DNA from: Mercurialis annua
Lineage: Eukaryota > Streptophyta > Magnoliopsida > Malpighiales > Euphorbiaceae
Length of the DNA: 64,000 nucleotides
Direction: 5' to 3'
NCBI RefSeq assembly: GCF_937616625.2
Contig: NC_065576.1
Location: 870,501 to 934,500 of the forward strand
Shown: piece after piece, positions 1 through 12,171 of the stretch
How positions within the stretch are numbered: position 1 is the stretch's first letter
How the letters are laid out: every line of letters begins with the position of its first letter
Notes under the pieces: generated by a model
What the model saw: only the letters and a program-made list of their open reading frames with translations
What the model was told of the DNA's origin: nothing
Database searches by the model: none
Made by a program: the position numbers and the translations under genes

Positions 1-207
1 AATGAAGTGGGTCATCAAATGACTAAACTTTTCTATGGGTACTTTCATCAAACAGGTTATATGCGTGCGAAAAATTTGTCCCATCACCCACAAAACAATC
101 CCGATGCACCGAAAAAACATAAATATTTAACATCTTTGTTAAAAATGATTAAGACCCACATAATTGTTTTTGCAAATAAACAAGATTTCATAAATCAAAC
201 ACTGAAC

Positions 208-454
208 CTGCAAGCTTGGTGATAGATGCACACAACGAAGAAGGCCAAGAATACATAACATAGCCGATAACTTCAGTATTGAGCAGAATATAAAGCAACC
301 CAGAATTTTTCTTTTTGAGCTCTTCATCGAATGACCGAGCCAGTGATTCGTGCTTTGGGAATATTTTTTTCTCTATTTTTACAATTTCATCCACAATATT
401 TGCCCAGTTTGTTGAATTTCTTTGGAGTTCCAGCATCGTTATCTCAGACTCCAT
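208..454 (-). CDS. GNAT-family N-acetyltransferase, first exon only (partial)
   Basis: This exon encodes the N-terminus of a GCN5-related acetyltransferase, an enzyme family that moves an acetyl group from acetyl-CoA to an amine. Translation starts at the ATG at 454-452 and runs 82 codons with motifs EKKIFPKHESLARSFDEEL and GYVMYSWPSSLCASITKLA, which match from memory the start of a conserved plant GNAT protein. A GT donor lies at 207-206 after TTGCAG, leaving phase 1; the next exon, with the acetyl-CoA binding motif, would be beyond the left edge. The open frame continuing past 208 is intron read-through. The substrate cannot be told from this part. Confidence 0.7.
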
Positions 455-606
455 TCCTTTCTAGGTGTGTTGCTCTTTTGCATTTGGTTATTGTAATTAC
501 GAAAAATTATTGCACGCAACCGTTGCGCCATGTCATTCGTGCAACAAACCAATGGTGCGTTAGCCATGTGGAAAAATTCATAATAAAAAAATTAAATAAT
601 AAATGA

Positions 607-1240
607 AAGATTCTCTATCACAAATTTCCATTGGCTTGTTGTAATTATGACATGGCACAACCAATGCATGGGATAAACACTCTGTAATTACACCCAACCC
701 ATCTTAAAAGGGTAATTGATCTTTGAGTAAACTATTATTAGCCCTCATATTTGTCATAATTTACCTTTAATTCCTTTTAAAAATCAAAGGATATAGTCTC
801 ACTTTTATGTTGGTCAACAATTTAATTCTTCCGTCCAATATTGGTGTTAGTCACGGAGTAAAAAGACTTAGGATAAATAGTTTTCAAATACGAGAGACGA
901 AATTATTGACATAAACAAAAGTGATGCATGGAAACGTTGGGAAAAATAAAAATGGGAGAATATATCGTTTCGTTGACTCCGTTGACTAACAACCAAAAGG
1001 AATAAAAGGAATAAATTGTTGACATAATCAAAAGTGAAGGATTATATTGTTTAATCTTTAAATAAGAAGGACTAATGTATGCATTATGCCAAATAATGAA
1101 GGGACTCATGATAATTTATTCTTGATTTTAAAGGTTAAAGGTATAATTAATCATTGAGAGATTTAGGATTTTACCTAAAAAACAAAAATAATATGAATTA
1201 ATGTATCAACACGCCAAAGTTAACAAAAATACCTCAGGAT
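607..1240. other. AT-rich spacer upstream of the GNAT gene
   Basis: No gene is visible. Short direct and inverted similarities, such as GTAATTA near a CATGGC block at about 490-690 and AAAGG-TAATT near 709 and 1136, suggest decayed MITE sequence, but no clean termini or target duplication could be placed. Confidence 0.4.
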
Positions 1241-1724
1241 TTTGGCTTATTTATTTGTGTACTTCCCGTGTATAAAATATTTGTATTTTACTTTGAGTGC
1301 ATCACACATGCAATATTACACTCATCCCACATGTTTTCTCTCTTTCCTTTCACTTTTCTTTTTTTCCTTCTCTTATTCCATTTTTTTTGCTGTAATTTTT
1401 TTCCTTTTCTTTCTCTTATTTTCTTTTTCTAAATAATATCATCTTCAAGTATGTAATTTAATTTTAAAGATATACAATCAATTCTGAGTTATTATAATTT
1501 ATTTTATAATTTGATTTTTTTTGTTTTAGTTCTAGATTTAAAAAAGCTGCAATAAAAAATAATACATCAAAAAAAATTATGACAAATAAATATTTTTTCA
1601 CAATTTATGTTAGTTTCAGCTTGCAATTAATTATAAAATGGTCATTTTAGTTTCAAAAAAAATAATCCTCAAAAAATGATTTTTTTTATATTTTTTCATA
1701 ATATTATCATAATTTTACGAACTT

Positions 1725-2515
1725 TATCATAACCTTAACATAATTTTATCATATCACATTATCATACTATTATCATCACATTATCATTTTTAATAATAAT
1801 AACCTTATCATCACATTATCATAAACCCATCATCATATTATTATTTTTAAAAATAAATATTCTTAATAATTTATGTTAATTTCAGCATGTAATTAATTAA
1901 AAATTGATTATTTTAATCACAGATTACAAAATATAAAAAAAAATATGTAAAAAAAATATTTTTTTCATAATATTATTATAAAAGCAGCAGTGATATTATC
2001 ATCTCGGTATCATAATTTTTCTATAAAAAATTATTTTTCGTACATTATCATACTATTATCATGAACTTTGTCATACTATTATCATAACCTATTCTTATAA
2101 AAATTATCATAACATTATCATAATATACTTTATCATAACATTATATCATAAAATATTATCATAATATTATCATCACGTACTTTATCATAATTATATCATA
2201 ATTTTTTATCATAAACTTATCATATTATTATCATAACATTATCACAATATACTTTATCATAACAATATCAAAAATTATTATCATAACATCATCATGACGT
2301 ACTTTATCATAACTATATCATAACCTTATCATATTATTATCATAACCGCGTAATATTATGGTATTGATATGATAACATTATGATACAGTTATGCTAACAT
2401 TAATGATACCGAAATGATAATCAAGCATTTTTCTTGACAGAAAAATCGTTTTTCTCTGCAGTGTTATGATAATGATATGATAACGTCATAGTGATAACAA
2501 TATGATAATCAGGCG
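1725..2515. repeat. Low-complexity TTATCATAA array with inverted right arm
   Basis: From about 1735 to 2345 the plus strand is an irregular array of TTATCATAA-like units. From about 2360 to 2510 the same motif runs in the opposite sense (TTATGATA). A block at 1985-2013 containing ATCTCGGTATCATAA is an inverted match to 2400-2428 containing TGATACCGAAATGAT, so the whole forms a large imperfect hairpin. CTGCAGAAAATCG repeats follow at about 2520-2560. It may be an expanded MITE or an AT satellite seed; no target duplication was seen. Confidence 0.6.
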
Positions 2516-2847
2516 CTGTTTTCTGCAGAAAATCGTTTTTTCTGCAGAAAATCATTTTTTTCATCATAAAATCGTTTCTAAAGCAGATTTTCAAATCTTA
2601 AACTAAAAAAAATTAAGAACAATTATTTTAGATCTGAGAGTTAAAATAAATCATAATAATCACCAGTACGAGTTAAAAAAATCGCTAAAATATGGAAGAA
2701 CGGGGGAGTGAAAACGAAACGAAGGCGGGGCAAAGGCGGAGCAACGGCGGAGTAATGGTGGATTGGCGAATGCGGAGCAATGGCGTGATAAAAAAAATGA
2801 AGAAGAAGAAGAATTTGGAGAAGAAGAAAAAATGGAGGAGAATAAGA

Positions 2848-2848
<1 letters not shown>

Positions 2849-2874
<26 letters not shown>
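2849..2874. repeat. (GA)n microsatellite
   Basis: About 13 perfect GA units in a strongly purine-rich stretch (2790-2895). The frames that read through it are low-complexity and not credible genes. Confidence 0.9.
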
Positions 2875-2878
<4 letters not shown>

Positions 2879-2909
2879 ATCTGAGAAAAAGGGAGATACA
2901 CATGTGAGA

Positions 2910-3774
2910 GTATAAATAAAATGCTTAGAGTAAAAAAAATAATAAGAAATAAGTATTATTATAGTAAAAAAAGATTTTAGAGTAAAAAAATAAAAGTGCT
3001 GAAAAGGTGAGGTATTTTTTCTATCTTTTCCTTGTTGAGGTATAATTTACTATTATTTTAGAAAATAGAGTGTTTTACCTAATTTTCTAGAGCATCAAAA
3101 TATTGTCTTTTTAGTTTTGGTGACTAAGATTTGTTTTATTTAGCAAATTTTAATATTAATTTAAATTAGGCTTTTCTGATAAAACATTAATACATAAACG
3201 ACAGCTGTAATTTGACATGTGGTAATTAAATTGTGATAGTTTTATCTTTAAATTTTGTCTTATATATATAATTTCATTTTATAGAGTAATTTAAGATGAT
3301 GAAAAAAGTTGAATAATGTCTAAAATGAAAAGTATAAACATGGTTTTAAGGATCGGACCGGGTTAGCCTATTCAACCGGTTTAAGTGAGAATCAAGGGCC
3401 AGTCTTGTTTGATTCTTTTTAAAAATAAAAAAAACGGTTTTGACCTTTTTGAAACAAAAAAAGTCACACGTATTATTAACTATTAAACCGATTAAAGCAT
3501 AAAAATGATTTCAATATCTTCATTTACTAGTCATACTTTTTTCATTTACTAATTTTTCAGTCCATTAGCTAATAAAACTTATATATATTCAGTTTATATA
3601 TCTATGTTGGTTAAATCAATTGTAAAACATGATTTAGTCGTAAACCGATGGACACAGTTTAACCACCGATTCGACTTAATTAATTTAGAGATGAACATAC
3701 AACAATAATAAAGTTATTTATGTATGAATTGTGTACATGTAAAAGAAAAAATGAGTTTGATGCAAGAGATCAAG
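2910..3774. other. AT-rich spacer at the 3' side of the ankyrin gene
   Basis: No coding sequence is seen. A stretch at about 3340-3500 with GGTTTTAAGGATCGGACCGG and ACCGGTTT resembles the ends of hAT-type MITEs found elsewhere in the window, but it is too decayed to delimit. Confidence 0.35.
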
Positions 3775-6700
3775 CTACGTTGTTCTTCTCCTTACAAACA
3801 TGCCTGACAAACACACTAAAAACTTTTGGACAATAAAATAACTCACAGACATAATGATATGTTCGAATACAAAATATGCAAAAAAAACCAAGATATAGAA
3901 GAAAGGTAAGAGCAAATTTTCAAGCATTTTGCTTGCAGTAGGGGGCACCATCAATGGAATAAAAAGCACCGTGTGTATAATGAAGAAGATAGCTCCAACC
4001 ATGAATATAGAACCGAAGACAATCTCGATTTTGACTGCATCAATGGCTAGGGCAAACAAAAATGTCATGAACATTTGATAAATAGCGACGCCCACCAAAT
4101 ACGATGCTAGCGATACGATAAAAGTTGACAGTTTTGTGTCAAACAATTGCACCCAGCAAAGAATTATAGCGGCGGCCACGGAGAAGTTCAAAGCCAACAA
4201 ATCAAATAGGAAGTAGAAATGTAATAGTATATTGCTGGTTGAATCCAATTCGTATGCACCACCGCCACCAGCAGCGCTTTTTGGAACTTGGCAAGCACCG
4301 TTAAAAGCTGCGCCGGAGACAAGAACTGCTGCTACTAGAAGAACGTTTATCCGGCCATTGAGATCTTCTTTCGATATTGGCTTATGTTTAAAACCATGAA
4401 AATGATCCATTGGTCGTCTTAGATTCTTCCCGTAGAAGAATAAGATCGCATATGTCATCAGCTGGTTTTATAAAATCCATAAATCATTAATAAATTAGCA
4501 AATGAACTAACATATAGTCAATGTAAAATGATAATATGAAATTTCTACGTAAATATATATAAAATATTGCACTGCATCTGCTCCAAATTAATAGTAAAAA
4601 AATTTGATAAATAATTGTTAGAAACGTAATTTTCTGAAATTAAAAATAAACATACCGATCCATAAGCATCCAATTCTTTACATTCTTTTGAAACTATCCT
4701 CTCACTGCTTTTAGTGTCGCATAGCTTGTTCTAATATAAATGAAGTAAGAAAAGTTAGCTACATCGATCATGGTTGCTATAAGCCTATAACTATGCAAGA
4801 AGATGCATGGTTATATGCTATATTTACAAGAAATTACCACCTGAGCATCAAACTGTTAAGTCGTGACTTTATTTTTTCCACCAATGCTCTCTCTTCTCCA
4901 ATTATATATAAAAAAAATTGAAACGATCCAAAAAAAATCACGCATGAATAAAATTTATAGTTCTGTACTCAACCGTAAAACCTAAGGGCTAAATATAAGT
5001 TTTGAAAAAATAGGTTATACCTTTAGTTCTTGATCATTTTCCTCCGCTTCTTTAGCTAATATGAGAGCTTCAACATAAGGTGTCATGTTTTGATTATTAA
5101 GAATAGAATGGTCAACTTTATTAGCTTTTGCAAGAGCAAATACGACCATAGGATAGCTTTTCTGTGTAGCCAAATGCAGAGGAGTATTTCTATTCCCGTC
5201 CTTCTCATTTACAAGGTGACTCAAACCGGAGTTCTTCAGTATGTACTCCACCACTTTTGTCTGGCCATTCTCCGCCGCCACGTGGACGATGTTCTGACCT
5301 TTCCGGTTAACAAACTCTGAGGCATTATAAGGCCATTGTTTAAGCAACTCTTGAATTACTTGCAATTGGCCTACTTTAGATGCGACATGAATCGGGTAAT
5401 TTCCTTGTTCGTTCTGTTCGATTGCACCATCGTTGTACTCTTTGAGGAAGAACACGACTCCTTTAAGATAACCAAAATATGCTGCGTAATGAAGTGCGTT
5501 ATTTCCTCCAATATCCTTGCCTCGTAATAGTACTGGTTTTATTTCTTTTATTTGTTCTAGTATTTCTGAACTTGCACATAAAAAAAATGAGTTAATATAA
5601 ATTCAGACTCGAACCGAATTTATTGAAAATTAAAACCGTTCAAATGAACCGAACATGAACAGACTGGATGAATAAAAGTGATCCATTAATCATGTATCGG
5701 TATCGTTATAACATTTTGGAATTTAAAACGTATTTTTGTTTCAAATTATAAGACCGAAGAAGTTTTGATATATGAGCGTAATTAAGTTGAGCTGAAAAAA
5801 TATCAAATTGGTACTCGACTCAACTTTAAAATTTAAAACTTGAAACTCGATCAAACCTAATCGAGCTTCATAAGAGTTCAAGCACGAATTCACTAAAATA
5901 ATTGAATTTCGAACTCAAATTGATTATTTATATAAATATTTTAAATTAAATTTTAATATAAAAATAAATGTATTATAAATATGTATATAAAAGATAAAAA
6001 GGTAATTAATTAAATTAATTAAAATTTAATTAAGTTCGCGAGCTTATTGAATTGTCAAGTATTTTAATGCTTGAACTCGACTCAGTAAGTAACTCAAGTA
6101 GCTTAAACTTAAACTCGTCTTGATTAATATCAAATCAATTTTAAGAATTTTTCGAGTTAATTTTGAATGGTTCGCAAGTTGATTCAATTCTATACACATT
6201 CTTTTACCTATCCGTCTATGCTTGACAGCAGCATGAGCCGGAGACAATCCTTGTAGCTTATGAAGTGATGCAACGCCATCTTTAACTATTGCTTGCAAAA
6301 GAATGCCAAATATTTCCTTATCCCCATCTTCTGCCGCTAAATACAACGGCGACTTACCTTCTTTAATAATTTCTCCGTCGCGAAAACTTTCCCGACCTTC
6401 ATTATTCTGATAATACGCTAATTCAGGTTCGAACCAGCGGATGTGATGGGCTACATTGGATTGTTTATTTATCACTGCTTCGTGCAAAGGAGTATTTCCT
6501 TTCTCATTTCTCATCTCCAACAACACACCTATAGCGGCGGATCCAGAAAAAATAAATTATTAAAAAGAGTAATAGTATAAAGTTTTGTACATTGATAATG
6601 TTTTTAAAAATTTAAATTTATTAGATGAACCATTATCATCAAAAATCTCATGTAAATCCGCTCATATCCATCACTAGGGATATGTATCGGTAGGTTACCG

Positions 6701-7856
6701 AGATTACACAATCCAATTATAATCAAACTCAAATAATTATTTGATTTGATCGACTATTTTGGTTAACCGAAAATGAATTTATTAACAGCAATTATAAAAA
6801 ATAATTAAATAATATAATTTCTTATTACATACTCTCCCGTCTCATAAATATAGAAAGAGTTATTATTTTGTCCCACAAATCTAGAAAAAATAGTAATATT
6901 TAATGTTAATTTGAAAAAAAATTATCAAAAACCCTCATAATTATGTAGGATGGGTATTAAATTTAATGGCTACATATATAATGATCACTCTTGAACATTT
7001 TAAAGGGTATTCTAGAAATAATTTAATAAATTAACTATCACTAATTAGTTTTTTAATGCTTGTAAAAGCGCTATTTTTTCGAGTTTTTGGGACGAAAGAA
7101 GTACTAATTTAGATAAATTGCTAGTATTTAAGTCCCAAAGAAAAAAATACTTAAAATTCCTGAAAATATTACATTTTTTATGTATAATTTGGTTAATCTA
7201 GTTGGTTCGGTATAATTTGAAAGTTTGAAACTAATACAAATTAGCCAAGCTTTTATAACCGAATCAAATTAATAAAAAACTGAATCTAACCGAATTAACC
7301 AAAAAATTAAAACATAGTCGAACTAAATTAGTCCAAATTTCGAACCAAATTAAGAAGTCAATTTGGTTCGATCAAACGATTAATGCACACTCCTACCTGC
7401 GGCCGCCTTGTACTTCTCCATATAAACATTGACTAGAGTCGTCAATGTTTCCACCATTCCGGCTTTGGCCGCGAGATGAGCGGCCGTATCGCCCTGAAAA
7501 TTTGCACGAGTGATCAGCTTGGGAAAGTGAACAGCCAGAAGTTCCGTTACGTTCCTGCTACCGGAGCTGGAAGCAACATGAAGCAGAGTGTTTCCTGAAG
7601 GACTGAGTTGATTGAAAATGGCAGTTACAGAAACTTGATTCTGAGCTGAAACCCATTCAAGATCATCTAGAATGGCATCGGCATTGTCGTTCTGTGCAGA
7701 CTTATATAGCCTGTGATTCATCATTTTGGTTACTCCGAGCCCGAGTCGAGCATCCTGATGATCATCAGGCTCCGGGTATTGGTATTTTTTCAGGGTCTCG
7801 ATCCTCTGATGTCTCAGCCTCCATGCTGGATCTTTTGTGTTTGTAGTTGAACCCAT
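3775..7856 (-). CDS. Ankyrin-repeat membrane protein with PGG-type domain (ACD6/ITN1-like)
   Basis: Five exons read on the minus strand: 7856-7397, 6528-6208, 5565-5021, 4730-4656 and 4461-3775. They join in frame with GT-AG introns to give 695 residues. About eight ankyrin repeats fill residues 85-440 (for example GNTLLHVASSSGS, GNTPLHEAV, GQNIVHVAAENGQ, NTPLHLATQKS). The last exon carries the PGG-type domain (INVLLVAAVLVSGAAF) and about four hydrophobic segments. This layout is that of plant ACD6/ITN1-like proteins, which act at membranes in defence, salicylate and salt signalling. The usual Pro-Gly-Gly is replaced by VPKSAAGGGG, so the hallmark motif is degenerate. Introns 1 and 2 are filled with MITE-like sequence. 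The start ATG at 7856 begins a clear MGSTTNTKDPAWRLRHQRIE leader. The exact paralog and function are unknown. Confidence 0.85.
5745..6175. mobile_element. MITE-like TCGAG-rich repeat in ankyrin intron 2
   Basis: This intronic stretch has facing blocks rich in ACTCGACTCA, ATCGAGCTTC and GAACTCGACTCAG, a composition shared with several other non-coding stretches here (13605-13930, 25190-25620, 41640-41740). It looks like a decayed hAT-type MITE. Termini are approximate. Confidence 0.4.
6832..7101. mobile_element. Stowaway-like MITE in ankyrin intron 1
   Basis: The element is 270 bp and begins CTCTCCCGTCTCATAAATAT and ends TTTTTGGGACGAAAGAAG, close to the CTCCCTCCGTCCCA termini of plant Stowaway (Tc1/mariner) MITEs. 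TA lies directly on both sides (6830-6831 and 7102-7103), the expected target duplication. It sits inside a GGTTCGGT-rich repeat (about 6660-7370) that is probably an older MITE. Confidence 0.75.
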
Positions 7857-7899
7857 AATTCTGAAATTAAATGACTCGAAATTGAAGTGGGGTTTATAT

Positions 7900-9400
7900 A
7901 ATTTTTGTATTAGATTAATGATCAGCTTTATAGTGAGGCAATTTGCAACATATAATTAATTATAATTAAAAGGGAATGAGATACTTTGACACTAATTAAC
8001 TCTCTCTTTTTTCCATGAAAAAGCAAGGAATAAAAAATTAATTTATTTTGTGATGGAGAAGGACAATGCAAGAATAAATTAATACTACTCATTGCCATGC
8101 ATACTCATATAATAAAAACCTAATCACTCAAAAACACCTCTTTTTTTTTAAATTTTATTTGTTTATGACTCATCTTCAAAATTTTCACTTGTAATCACTT
8201 TTCCAATTTTTACATTCAATAATAGCTATCCATTTAAATTGGACTAAAAATAATAATTTAAATAAACCTCTAATATAATTTTATTTTTGAAATTAATTAA
8301 TTATGATAAAAATAAAATTAGAATGATATGCAGTAATATAAATTTTAAACTTTTTTCCACCCCAACTTGAACAAGTAGCTATAATTAAAAGTGGACGGGA
8401 AATTGACTAAAACAATAGAAATTTAGGGAACGGGAAAGACAATAAAATATAAAAAAAAACAGATAATCAAAGTCGTATAGTTTAAGAACTCTAAAATAAA
8501 TTTAGCCTTTTTAAAATCTATTCTTTTTTATTATATAATTGCAAAAATATGAATTGACTTTTTCTGGACCAATATTGATTGACCAAAACTATTTGCAAAT
8601 ATACGTGAATTGCAAAATATATTAACTAATTAAAATTATAGTAATTATATATAAATTAAAATTAATTTAGTTGTGATTTTTTTATTTTCAAATGAAATTA
8701 CAACTATCCAAAGTAATTTGTACAACACATGACTAAAAATCAAGATTAATAGTGATTATTATATCTTAGTCAATATGGAAACTACTTACATAAAAAATGA
8801 AATAATATTCTCATTCATATATAATCATAAAATTATAAGGTGAGAGAGCTAAAATAAAATAGATACATCATACACATCACACTTTAGATGGTTAATGAAA
8901 AATAATTTTAAATACTTTATACTTAATAATTAAATTTTAAAATATATTTTATTCCTTAATTTGTTTTAGTACATCTATATAGTTCTGGGTTATTATTATA
9001 CAATATCCTCATTTTCCGCTTTTTTTTTTTAATTCAAGCATATTCTATCAAACTTCACACATCACGATTTTTCCTTCATATTTTTCATTTTGTAGCATTT
9101 ATAGCATAAATGATTTATCCAACGTTGTTTTCAAAACGGCTAAAACGATGCCGTTTTTGTGAAAATAATATTTAATTAGGGTTATGGGATGAAAAGTTTG
9201 TAAAAATGGATATGTGATGTGACATAATCTTAGTAGATTGTGTTTAAATCAAAAAAGAAAATACAAAAAATTAGGATATTTTACGATAATAATTCTAGTT
9301 TACATAACATACCTCACTTAATTAAAAATTAAAGAAACTTTTTAGTTTAGGGGAATTTAAGCTAAGATTCTCGTATACCTGAGACTTCCAACTTGACATT
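7900..9400. other. AT-rich spacer between the divergent ankyrin and hAT-like genes
   Basis: The interval holds the upstream regions of two divergent genes. It is very AT-rich with many homopolymer runs. No open frame, RNA gene or well-bounded repeat is supported. Confidence 0.4.
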
Positions 9401-9426
9401 TTAAAAAGAAAATAATTTATATACAA

Positions 9427-9436
9427 AAATGGCGGG
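9427..9436 (+). promoter_or_regulatory. E2F-like site upstream of the hAT-derived gene
   Basis: ATGGCGGGAAAT contains GGCGGGAAA, which fits the E2F/DP consensus, about 215 bases before the first ATG. A cluster of CCGAA repeats (GGTAACCGAAG, AAACCGAACCGAAG) follows at 9448-9540. Cell-cycle-linked expression is inferred from the motif only. Confidence 0.35.
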
Positions 9437-9646
9437 AAATAATATACTTCGGTAACCGAAGTGCGCCGATAATTTCACCAGAAACCGAACCGAAGTTCAC
9501 CGAAAATTTCATCGGAAACCGAAACCGAAGTGACCGAGAATTGCAGAGAGGAATTTTTTTAACAAACGGCAACGTTTCTTCTTTGTTTCATTTCTATATA
9601 TACACATTTTGCCCGAGATAAAACAAAACCAAACCCTAACTTCCTC

Positions 9647-12171
9647 ATGAATATTGAAATATCGCCGTCGGTAAGTAACTCGCCGTTTTTCTTTTCTCCG
9701 CCGTTAACCGGCAGTTAATTTCAATCCACCGGTGAATACTTTAAAGCAATTTTAGCTTACTTTGCTGCATTTCTGTTTATTTTGAGTTAATTAAGTTTTG
9801 ATTGCTTTTTTCAGATGGATACTGATGAGAGGAATGAACTCAGTTTACAGACTACTCAGAGTGAGAATGAGGAAGCTATATCAGGTGGAGGATCAACCTC
9901 AAAATCAAAGCAACCACTTCCACCGCCACCACCGGCGACGGCGCCTGTTGTTCGTCTTTGTAAAAGGTCAAAATCTCATCCTTGTACTAGAAAAGTTACT
10001 CAACATACAGCTCTAGTATGGGATCATTTTAAATTAATCAAAGGTACAAATGAAGGTGAAGGTAATAGGGTTGCTTGTGATTATTGTGGTATAAATTATG
10101 CTTATGATTCAGAAAACCATGTTGTTCTTGGTCATATGAGTGCTCATTTGTATCACAAATGTCCTAAGTATCCTTATAGGGTTAATAAAAGGAAAAGGGC
10201 TTTGTCTTTAGAATCACAAAGGGATGAGGAATTAGAGGAAGGTGGTTCTAGTACTAATCTTGCTCTTAGGGACAATAGGGTAATTGATGTCGAGGCTATT
10301 ACATGTGCCCTTGCGAAAATGGTTATAGTTGATGGGTTGTCGTTTGGCGTTGTGGAGGGAGAAGGATTTAAGACGTTTTCTCATGCTTTGGAACCGAGGT
10401 TTGTAGTTCCTTCTCGTTTTGATGTTGCTAGAGATTGTATGAGAATTTGTAAGGAGGAGAAAGCGAAACTGAAAGATGTGCTCGAGTTTCAACGTGTTTG
10501 TCTTACTGTTGATACTTGGAAGTCTGTTAAGAACATGAATTACATGTGTCTTGTTGCTCACTGGATTGATAATGAGTGGAAGTTGAACAAAAGAATTTTG
10601 AACTTCCGTGTTGTTCCTAGTCTTAAGGGGGAAATAATCGGGAGGACAGTCGAGACATGCTTGCTACAATGGGGCATAAATGAGATTTTCACTGTCACGG
10701 TTGCTAATGCAAACTCTGATGATGGTGCTGTTAGGTATTTGAGAGAAAGAACTGGATATTGGTACAGTACCATTATGGGACATGAATTCATGCATGTGAG
10801 GTCTGCCACGAAGATTTTGAATCTTGCTGTGAAAGAGTTTGTAACTGACTTTCAAGAATCAATTGATAAGATTCGTAATGCAGTGAAATTTGTCAGGTCG
10901 TCTCCTAGTAAGCTGGAAAAGTTCAAGAGATTTATGTGGTTTCGTAGAGACTCAACTAAGAGGCTTCCCTATGTTGACATTGAAGCTAGGTGGGATTCAA
11001 CCTATAAAATGTTAGAAACTGCTGAGAAGTGTGAGAAATCTTTTGAACGTCTAAAGGAGGATGACCCAAACTATGTTTTGCACTTTGAAGGTGATGAGGA
11101 TATTGTGGTTGGATCCGAAGGAAGGAACAGGGAAGTAAATAACACTCAGCCTCCCAATGAAAATGATTGGACGAATGCCAGATGTTTTGTCAAATTGTTG
11201 GAGCATTTTCATGATGCAGCATTGCAACTTTCAGGCTCTTTACATGTCACATCAACTTCCTTTTACCATGAGTTTGTGTCATTGCAACTTGAGCTACTTG
11301 AATTGAGTAGAAATGGAGATGGTATCTTGAATTCTATGGCTTTGCACTTAAAAATAAAGCTTGAAAATTATCTGGGTAATCCTGATAATATCAACCCCAT
11401 GTTATTTGTTGCTATAGTTTTAGATCCTCGTTATAAGCTGGTAAATATGAAGTATTGTTTTGATCAAATTTATGATAGCGCAAGGGCTAAACAGATGAGT
11501 CAGAGAGTGGAAGACACTTTGACTCGAATGTATGATCACTACCGATTATTGAGTTCCAATGCTCATCTGCTAGCTAAAAGTTCGAATGCAGCTTCTAATG
11601 AGACGAGTTCTGATGAGCTTGAAGAGGGTCGCTTTACTGTAAATACCATGAAACGGGAGTACAGAAGGTATTTAAAAGAAAAAAGGGAGAAGCTAGCTAA
11701 TTCGGATGTGTTAAGGTATCTATCTGTGGATTGTGAAACCATGGATGATCATTTTGATATTCTGGAATGGTGGAAGGTCAATACACCTAAGTATCCAGTT
11801 CTCTCCCAAATAGCTAGAGATGTATTGGCCATTCCAGTTTCTACAGTTTCTCTAGAGTCAGCATTCAAGATGGATAATCATGTACTGGATCCATTTAGGA
11901 GTTCACTGCCACCATTGATGCTAGAAGCTCTTATGTGTGGTCAGAATTGGTTGAGACCTGCATCACATCCAATTGATCTCCGTGAAACTATGGATGAACT
12001 AGAAAAATATGAAGAAATTGAATCAGGTAACATTTGAATAAACATGCTTGCTTATGCTAATTTACATGAAATATGTGCTTTCATTCATTTGTTTAATGTG
12101 TGCTCTCTTTCTCAGAATTCTCTGGATTAAGTTCGGCCATGACTGCAGATTTATGCTACTTATATGATTAA
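9647..12171 (+). CDS. BED zinc-finger, hAT-transposase-derived protein (probably domesticated)
   Basis: The main exon is 9815-12026. An upstream ATG at 9647 reads eight codons to a GTAAGT donor at 9671 and joins in frame at the AG before 9815. A 3' donor at 12027 and acceptor ending at 12115 give a final short exon ending at 12171, for 763 residues; without that splice the frame stops at 12037. From residue 74 there is a BED finger (CDYC, then GHMSAHLYHKC). The hAT RNase-H-like core has CLTVDTWKS and WDSTYKMLETAEKCE, and the C-terminal dimerisation region has LEWWKVNTPKYPVL and LESAFKMD. The second catalytic Asp position reads TVANANSDD (Asp replaced by Ala), and the RCxxH motif reads RSATK. 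These losses plus a long open frame with introns point to a host DNA-binding protein of the DAYSLEEPER/RICESLEEPER kind rather than an active transposase. Terminal repeats were not seen. Confidence 0.8.

Noticed and set aside
1242..1436. 64-codon frame rich in Phe and Ser
   Set aside because: It is the translation of a T/C-rich tract with no promoter or conserved motif.
2641..2907. Overlapping open frames on both strands through the purine-rich tract
   Set aside because: They are products of a GA/GAA low-complexity stretch and have no domain or splice support.
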